Shown here in pieces: positions 32,683 to 38,013 of a DNA stretch of 38,013 nucleotides. Under the pieces are notes generated by a model. That model worked only from the letters and a program-made list of their open reading frames with translations. It did not search any database and was not told where the DNA came from. The DNA is taken from contig JADFPG010000009.1 of assembly GCA_022562455.1 (NCBI GenBank), forward strand, positions 1-38,013, in the 5' to 3' direction. Source of the DNA: Fidelibacterota bacterium. Lineage in GTDB: Bacteria; Fidelibacterota; Marinisomatia; Marinisomatales; SCKK01. The number at the start of each line of letters is the position of its first letter. Position 1 is the stretch's first letter. The translations under genes were made by a program, and so were the position numbers.

Positions 32683-33993
32683 TTGAAAAACCTTACACAG
32701 CACGAAACGAGAATCTTGGATCTAACGCGAAAGTATCCAGAGATTGTAAGTGATAGATCTGCCCGGGAAAAGGTTGCATCTGAGATCGGAATAACAGAAA
32801 AGACATTAAGAAATCGGATTGCTGATTTGAAGAGGTATGGATTATTAAATGTTTTAGGAGAAAAGTCGAAACAGACCATTTCACACGCAGAAGAAATCAA
32901 ATTTGAAAGAGAGATCAATCTTTTTGATTATGCCAAGATTATTTGGGATAATAAATGGATTTTAATGCAAATAATCGGGAGTATCTCCATTTTATCAGTT
33001 ATTGTTACCTTACTTCTCCCGGTTTGGTATAAAGCGACTACTGTAATACTTCCCCCCACATCACAATCGTCATCTTTAGGTGCCCTGGGTTTACTGGGAG
33101 ATGTTGGCTTTGGTAATCTTCTAGGCGGGGATAATTCTCAAAACCAGTACCTCGCTGTATTAAAGAGTCATCAACTTCGAAGAAAAGTTATTAAACGATT
33201 CTATTTACAGAATAAGTATAACCTGGAAACCATGCAAGAGACCTTCGACGCCTTGGATAATAATACTGAGGTCGAAGTTGGCGATGAAATGCAGATTTCA
33301 ATTTCTGTCTGGGATAAGGAGCAGGATATTGTTGCTGATATGGCTAACTACATGATCTTCTGTTTAGACAGCATAAATATTGAATTTTCTACCAGCTCTG
33401 CGAAAAATAATCGAGAATTTATCCAAGGGAGAATCGAGGAGATTATTGATAGTCTATATGTACTTGAACAAAAATTTACCGAGGTCATGGAAGACGAAGG
33501 TATACTTGCCCTTGAAGACCAAGTACGTGTTGGAGTGGAAAAAGCAGCCGAAATCCAATTCATGATTATGGTGAAGGAAGTTGAACTTGAAATAACTAAA
33601 GTAGCTTATCAAGGTAAAAGTCCCAAGATTCAGATTCTTGAAAGAGAACTGGAAAGCTTAAAAAATAAATATCTTGCCTTCACACAGGGAAATATTGATG
33701 AACAACTGGTACCTTCTTTTAAAAAAGTGCCCCAATTAAAATTAACGTTCGAACAACTTGCTAGAAAAATTGATTATTATACCAAATTACTCGCTTTTTT
33801 GGGGCCCCAATTTGAACAAGCAAAGATAGAAGAAGTTAAGGACATTTCAACCGTACAGATTCTAGATCAGGCCATAACACCCGAGAAGAAAGATAAACCT
33901 AAACGAACACTAATTGTTCTTGTTACTTTTTTCGTAAGTACATTCTTAGCGATAAGTGCTGTAATTATTAAGGATAGTTCAAAGACGTCCTAA
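32683..33993 (+). CDS. Wzz-type chain-length protein with N-terminal helix-turn-helix
   Basis: TTG 32683 is chosen because GAGGT lies 8 nt upstream; it begins 4 bp after the export gene stop. Residues about 8-60 form a helix-turn-helix or winged-helix domain (HETRILDLTRKYPEIVSDRS, then EIGITEKTLRNRIADLKRYG). A first membrane segment lies at about 93-113 and a periplasmic Wzz/GNVR region follows (PVWYKATTVILPPTSQSSSL). A coiled-coil stretch sits near 290-370, and a second membrane segment at about 408-430. Wzz proteins set polysaccharide length, and normally the N-terminus is a short cytoplasmic tail. No C-terminal tyrosine kinase is present. The cytoplasmic HTH suggests direct DNA or RNA binding by a membrane co-polymerase, which is unusual. 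Confidence 0.85.
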   Translation: MKNLTQHETRILDLTRKYPEIVSDRSAREKVASEIGITEKTLRNRIADLKRYGLLNVLGEKSKQTISHAEEIKFEREINLFDYAKIIWDNKWILMQIIGSISILSVIVTLLLPVWYKATTVILPPTSQSSSLGALGLLGDVGFGNLLGGDNSQNQYLAVLKSHQLRRKVIKRFYLQNKYNLETMQETFDALDNNTEVEVGDEMQISISVWDKEQDIVADMANYMIFCLDSINIEFSTSSAKNNREFIQGRIEEIIDSLYVLEQKFTEVMEDEGILALEDQVRVGVEKAAEIQFMIMVKEVELEITKVAYQGKSPKIQILERELESLKNKYLAFTQGNIDEQLVPSFKKVPQLKLTFEQLARKIDYYTKLLAFLGPQFEQAKIEEVKDISTVQILDQAITPEKKDKPKRTLIVLVTFFVSTFLAISAVIIKDSSKTS

Positions 33994-34031
33994 TAGTAAA
34001 TTGGTTATCATTCTTAGAATGATTGGCTAAC

Positions 34032-35216
34032 ATGCGGTTAAGATTGTTCACTAAACTCATTACATTTTTTAAATTACTATGTGAGATACCGCTCTGTATT
34101 ATTTATTTCATTTCTTGTATGATACCGAAGGATAAATCCTTGTGGATTTTTGGATCATATGGCGATCAATATAATGATAACAGTAAACATTTTTTTGAGT
34201 ATGTAAGGAGAAATAAAGCCCATATCAATGCGGTCTGGCTTACCAACAATGACGAATTAATAAAAGAACTTAGGGATAAAGCCGTTCGCGTAGAAAATAA
34301 ATTTTCTTGGAGAGGATTTTATACTTCCGCACGCGCAGGGATTGTGATTATTTCTTCATATAGAAATAATGTGAATCCATACGCGATCGGTGGCTCTTTT
34401 GTTGTGAATCTATGGCACGGATTCTCGGTTAAAAAGATGGAGTATGATATTCCACCCGGTTATAACAAAGGATTCTATTGGCGCAGACGGATTTTTGAGA
34501 AATTCGCTTTACTTTTACCCAGGTTTCGGTACGATTATAATCTGTTGACGACTCCTTCAAAGATGGTTGCGAAGATATATGAACGTACTTTCAGAATGAA
34601 GGCAGAAAATATTGTTGTTACCGGCGATCCCCGCACTGATGTTCTTTTCCCAATCAGGTCACCGGTCGATTCCCCTAAAACGATCTTATACATGCCTACT
34701 TTTCGATCCCATCAAGAATTAAATTTTTTCAATTATAGTTTTTATCCAGATCGATGGGTAGCAACGTTAAAAAAACATGATTGCGTACTAAAAGTAAGAT
34801 TCCATTCTAATGAAAAGATAAATGAAAAATTAATTAGTACATGGGTGAAAACTTATGATCAGTTTGAATATATTCAGCGGAAGGAAGATACATATTCATT
34901 ATTTACGGAAGCATCACTTCTAATTACAGATTATTCTAGTGTTATGTTCGATTTTTCTATTACTGGCAGACCGGTGGTATTTTTACCTTTGGATATAGAG
35001 GATTATCTTGATCGCGAGCGGCCGATGTATTTTGATTACAAAAAAGAGATAGCCAGAGATTATCGTTTTGATGATTGGGAGCAGTTGAGGGAATACATAG
35101 ATTTGAATGGAGTTGCCAAAATTGATACTTCCCGTTTTCTCGGACAAGTTCATGATTTTCATGACGGTAAATCATCCGAACGCGTTTATAATGCGATTGT
35201 AACAAGAGTTTCTTGA
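34032..35216 (+). CDS. CDP-glycerol glycerophosphotransferase-family protein (TagB/TagF-like)
   Basis: The 394-residue product has an N-terminal hydrophobic stretch (about 8-30) and the GT-B fold typical of TagB/TagF: SLWIFGSYGDQYNDNSKHFF, NLWHGFSVKKM, VTGDPRTDVLF, ILYMPTFRSH and LLITDYSSVMFDF. The two conserved His/Asp clusters are present. Such enzymes transfer glycerol- or ribitol-phosphate, or related units, from CDP carriers and occur in Gram-negative capsule clusters too. No tagD-like cytidylyltransferase is in the window. ATG 34032 is preferred over TTG 34023; neither has a strong ribosome-binding site. Confidence 0.85.
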   Translation: MRLRLFTKLITFFKLLCEIPLCIIYFISCMIPKDKSLWIFGSYGDQYNDNSKHFFEYVRRNKAHINAVWLTNNDELIKELRDKAVRVENKFSWRGFYTSARAGIVIISSYRNNVNPYAIGGSFVVNLWHGFSVKKMEYDIPPGYNKGFYWRRRIFEKFALLLPRFRYDYNLLTTPSKMVAKIYERTFRMKAENIVVTGDPRTDVLFPIRSPVDSPKTILYMPTFRSHQELNFFNYSFYPDRWVATLKKHDCVLKVRFHSNEKINEKLISTWVKTYDQFEYIQRKEDTYSLFTEASLLITDYSSVMFDFSITGRPVVFLPLDIEDYLDRERPMYFDYKKEIARDYRFDDWEQLREYIDLNGVAKIDTSRFLGQVHDFHDGKSSERVYNAIVTRVS

Positions 35217-36505
35217 ATATTCGATCTATTTTTAATTCGCAATTTTATAGGAACACTTTTGTCCTATTTTCTGGGAATGCCGTCAACCAAATAATATTAT
35301 TATTAACATATCCAATTATATCTAGACTTTATGAACCGGCGGATTTTGGACACTTTGAACAGGTTAATGCTATTTTTCTGTTTATTGTCCTGCTGGCATC
35401 TTTAAGGTATGAATATGCAATCATCATTGCAAAAGATGATAATGAGGCCAGCAATGTGCTGACATTATCCTTATTTCTATTAATAGTTTTCTCGGTAGTA
35501 GTTTTTATTCTTCTCCTTCTTTTTAGATCATCAATTGCCGTAATGCTTTCAAATCCAAAACTAGAATTATATCTTTTTTGGATTTCGCCATTTTTATTGG
35601 TAGCCGGGATGCAACAGATTCTTTATAACTGGATTATTCGTAAGAAGAATTTCAAATTAGCCAACAGTTCTAATATACTAAAATCATCTACCAATTCTTT
35701 AGGAAGGGTAGCGTTAGGTTTTATTATCGCCAACCCCATATCACTATTTCTTTCAAGGGGGATTTCTTTTTTATTGTCGTTATTAATCCTAGTCCGGAAA
35801 GAGATTATCCCCTTTTTCAACGCTTTAAAGAATGGTGTTATTTCTTTACCGGGAGTAATGTCCGTAGCGAAGAAATATAAGGACTTCCCTTTGTACATGG
35901 GTGGTGGAGTTATCCTGAATCGTTTTACAACCAGTTTAACCCCCTTATTACTGTCAGGTTTTTTTGGTTTAAAAGTATTAGGTTTTTATGCGATGGCAAA
36001 CACGGCCTTGAATATTCCTATTTCAATATTAAGGAACTCAATACAAACTGTGTTTTTGCAAGAAGCTTCTGAATTAAAGAATAAGGAAAAGAAAATTTCC
36101 GGAGAATTATTAAAAATCACATTATTACTTTTTACAATTGGAATTATTCCAACAGGTCTGATCATTGGATTCGGCCCGAAAATATTTTCTTTTATTCTAG
36201 GTTCGCAATGGGAGCTGTCAGGAACGATAGCAAGTATCATTATAATATGGCTTTTCTTTACAATTGTTGCTACTCCATCAATGGCCATAGTTCCCGTAGT
36301 AAATCTTCAACAGTATTATCTCATCCTTCAAACTATCCTATGCATTACGCGGATTGTAGTTTTATTTGGTACATATACCCTTTATGGGGAACTTAAATCG
36401 GTTCTATACGGATTGATGTTACATGGTTCACTATTTAATATATTTAACGTCATTTATGTAATGAAAAAAACGCATCAAATTGAGATAAGAAATTTTGAAG
36501 CTTAA
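35213..36505 (+). CDS. Wzx-type lipid-linked oligosaccharide flippase
   Basis: A 430-residue integral membrane protein with about 12 hydrophobic segments. The polysaccharide-transporter N-terminus (NTFVLFSGNAVNQIILLLTY, then PIISRLYEPADFGHFEQ) is typical of the MOP flippase superfamily. It should move undecaprenyl-linked repeat units from cytoplasm to periplasm. The TTG start at 35213 overlaps the preceding stop (TTGA). Its end overlaps the polymerase gene by 11 nt. Confidence 0.9.
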   Translation: MNIRSIFNSQFYRNTFVLFSGNAVNQIILLLTYPIISRLYEPADFGHFEQVNAIFLFIVLLASLRYEYAIIIAKDDNEASNVLTLSLFLLIVFSVVVFILLLLFRSSIAVMLSNPKLELYLFWISPFLLVAGMQQILYNWIIRKKNFKLANSSNILKSSTNSLGRVALGFIIANPISLFLSRGISFLLSLLILVRKEIIPFFNALKNGVISLPGVMSVAKKYKDFPLYMGGGVILNRFTTSLTPLLLSGFFGLKVLGFYAMANTALNIPISILRNSIQTVFLQEASELKNKEKKISGELLKITLLLFTIGIIPTGLIIGFGPKIFSFILGSQWELSGTIASIIIIWLFFTIVATPSMAIVPVVNLQQYYLILQTILCITRIVVLFGTYTLYGELKSVLYGLMLHGSLFNIFNVIYVMKKTHQIEIRNFEA

Positions 36506-37787
36506 CAGGAATTCACCATTTCTAAAAATATCTTTCTTTTTTCTTTATTGTTTAACATTGTTTTTTATTCTATTTGAGAGAATTCCTCTTCCCGAGATCA
36601 ACATGTCTCCTTATAGAATTTGTACCGGGATAGTATTAGCACTGGTAGTGTTAGAATTAGTGAAGAAAAAACAGGCTGATATACCCAATGAACTATTGTT
36701 ATTTTTACTATTTTTGATCGGTACGTCACTAATCGGTATAAATACTAGAAATCTATCAGTCTACATACAGTATTTATTTCTTTCTTGTTTAGCCGTTATT
36801 ATTTACAATCTATTAAAAATAGTACAATTAAGACAACGCGACTTTAATATATTGATGTATTTACTCATAGTGATTGGTTGTATAGGTGGACTGACTCTAT
36901 TAACTGATTATTATCAATTAACGCAGTTTAGTCTTTTATTCGGTAAAGAGATATATAAGGAATCGTTGTCCGGTAGAGGGGCCGGCCTTTTAGGGGGAGA
37001 GGCCAATTTAACCGCTGCACGACTGGTAGCTTTACTGCCATTTGGATTATATCTATTATTTTCATCAAAGAAATGGGGGATTAATAAAATCGTTGTATTT
37101 TTTATGGCTAGTATAATTCTCTTTGCGATTATTCTTACGGGATCACGCATGGGGATTTTGGCATTATGTCAGATAATACTATTCACGATGATATATGAAA
37201 TGCGTAAAGCTAAATTAGGTATGAGAATTAGTTTGGTCGTTGGATTTATTGGACTGATAACAGTCCTTTTCTTATCTTTTGGACTTATTAAGGACAAAAA
37301 ATCTCAATCACGATTTGAAAGTTTAGGTTCAATCACTGATTTGAATAAAATCTCCTATACGAATTATGATATGGATGAATCACTCGTTGAACGGTTCTTG
37401 CTGATGTGGGTAGGTGTAGATCTAATTAGAAAAAATCCAATCTGGGGAATAGGAATTGGGAACGCGAAGTATATGCCTCAAAAATATCTTCCTACTATCG
37501 ATAAAATAAAATATTTGCATAACACCTACTTAGATGTTGGTTCAGAGAATGGGATTCCAATGCTTTTAATTCTAATAATGTTTTTGGGATGGATTTTAGT
37601 TTCATTATTTAAAAAACGTACACATATTGAACATGACTTCTATTTCTATTTTAGTCTGGGTTTCTGGATTCTAATGTTCTGCTGGTTTTTCCTATCCGAT
37701 TTTTCAAACAAACTGTTCTGGAATTTATTTCTTCCTTTGGCCATGTATTTGATAAAAAAGCCAAATCCTGAGGTAACTTTTGATTAA
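36495..37787 (+). CDS. O-antigen polymerase/ligase-family membrane protein (Wzy-like)
   Basis: A 430-residue protein with about 11 hydrophobic segments and a larger periplasmic loop near 270-340 containing NPIWGIGIGNAKYMPQKY and YLHNTYLDVGSENG. This Arg/Gly/His pattern is typical of Wzy_C/O-antigen ligase family proteins. In a Wzx/Wzz cluster it is best read as the polymerase that joins flipped repeat units. Start TTG 36495 lies within the end of the flippase gene; a ribosome-binding site is not clear. Confidence 0.85.
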   Translation: MKLNRNSPFLKISFFFLYCLTLFFILFERIPLPEINMSPYRICTGIVLALVVLELVKKKQADIPNELLLFLLFLIGTSLIGINTRNLSVYIQYLFLSCLAVIIYNLLKIVQLRQRDFNILMYLLIVIGCIGGLTLLTDYYQLTQFSLLFGKEIYKESLSGRGAGLLGGEANLTAARLVALLPFGLYLLFSSKKWGINKIVVFFMASIILFAIILTGSRMGILALCQIILFTMIYEMRKAKLGMRISLVVGFIGLITVLFLSFGLIKDKKSQSRFESLGSITDLNKISYTNYDMDESLVERFLLMWVGVDLIRKNPIWGIGIGNAKYMPQKYLPTIDKIKYLHNTYLDVGSENGIPMLLILIMFLGWILVSLFKKRTHIEHDFYFYFSLGFWILMFCWFFLSDFSNKLFWNLFLPLAMYLIKKPNPEVTFD

Positions 37788-38013
37788 TTCACTCGTTAGC
37801 GTGGCTATTGTGACTCATAATCGTAAAAGAGAAGTAAAAAAAGCGATTCAATCGGTATTTAAGCAGTCCTACCCGTCATTGGAAGTAGTTGTTGTTGATA
37901 ATGGTTCAACAGATGGAACCAGTGCAATGATTGCAAGAGAATTTCCAACGGTTCAACTTGTACGATCTCCTAGTAATAAGGGATGTCCTCAGGGAAGAAA
38001 TATAGCTATTAAG
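37780..38013 (+). CDS. Family 2 glycosyltransferase, N-terminal part
   Basis: The frame starts at TTG 37780 with GAGGT 6 nt upstream, overlaps the polymerase stop by 8 nt and runs off the right edge after 78 codons. It reads LVSVAIVTHNRKREVKKAIQ then VVVVDNGSTDGT, the nucleotide-sugar-binding N-terminal part of a GT-A fold, with the DNGS acidic motif, and SNKGCPQGRNIAIK. It should add a sugar to the repeat unit in the cytoplasm; specificity cannot be read. Confidence 0.92.
   Translation, partial: MINSLVSVAIVTHNRKREVKKAIQSVFKQSYPSLEVVVVDNGSTDGTSAMIAREFPTVQLVRSPSNKGCPQGRNIAIK

Noticed and set aside
1-38013. CRISPR array or prophage
   Set aside because: No series of regular direct repeats with unique spacers, and no integrase, capsid or terminase-like genes were seen.

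Overview
The window reads as a chromosome segment of a Gram-negative bacterium of the FCB superphylum, most likely candidate phylum Marinimicrobia or a close relative. This is inferred, not proven. The grounds are outer-membrane barrels, a TonB receptor with a carboxypeptidase-regulatory-like N-terminal domain, the housekeeping order trpS-scpA-scpB-rluB-cmk-rpsA, moderate A+T content, frequent TTG/GTG starts and spacers rich in palindromic repeats. No tRNA, rRNA, CRISPR array, integrase or intact transposase was found.

Region 1 (1-2575) is degraded accessory DNA. A DoxX-like membrane gene lies between two copies of a unit made of a small helix-turn-helix gene, a 91-bp structured repeat and a rho-independent terminator. 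One helix-turn-helix copy runs off the window edge and the other carries an in-frame stop. A chimeric remnant (PAS start joined to receiver-domain end) follows. Region 2 (2577-7055) is one very large soluble hybrid histidine kinase.

Region 3 (7177-9047, minus strand) is the RNA-repair pair archease-RtcB. Region 4 (9105-14828) holds a MITE-like inverted-repeat element, a YhaM-like OB/HD exoribonuclease with a substituted HD motif, an ECF-type S component coupled to an outer-membrane barrel, and, convergent to them, a TonB receptor behind a clear cobalamin riboswitch. Together the last three suggest a corrinoid-uptake locus.

Region 5 (14938-24863) is mostly housekeeping: an NlpC/P60 hydrolase, an HNH nuclease, trpS, scpA, scpB, rluB, cmk, rpsA, a YbbR protein and tsaD. 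Its spacers hold several kinds of palindrome and a fossil of a GxxExxY gene. A VWA membrane protein follows tsaD.

Region 6 (27063-38013) is a surface-polysaccharide cluster behind a good sigma70-like promoter. It encodes UDP-glucose dehydrogenase, an RmlC-like cupin, RmlB, a UDP-HexNAc dehydrogenase, a recombination scar, an SLBB export protein, a Wzz-type protein with an N-terminal helix-turn-helix domain, a CDP-glycerol-type transferase, a Wzx flippase, a Wzy-type polymerase and a partial family 2 glycosyltransferase. These cover precursor supply, assembly, flipping, polymerisation, length control and export. The most unusual items are the helix-turn-helix/Wzz fusion, the scar just upstream of it, and the corrinoid-linked S-component/barrel pair.
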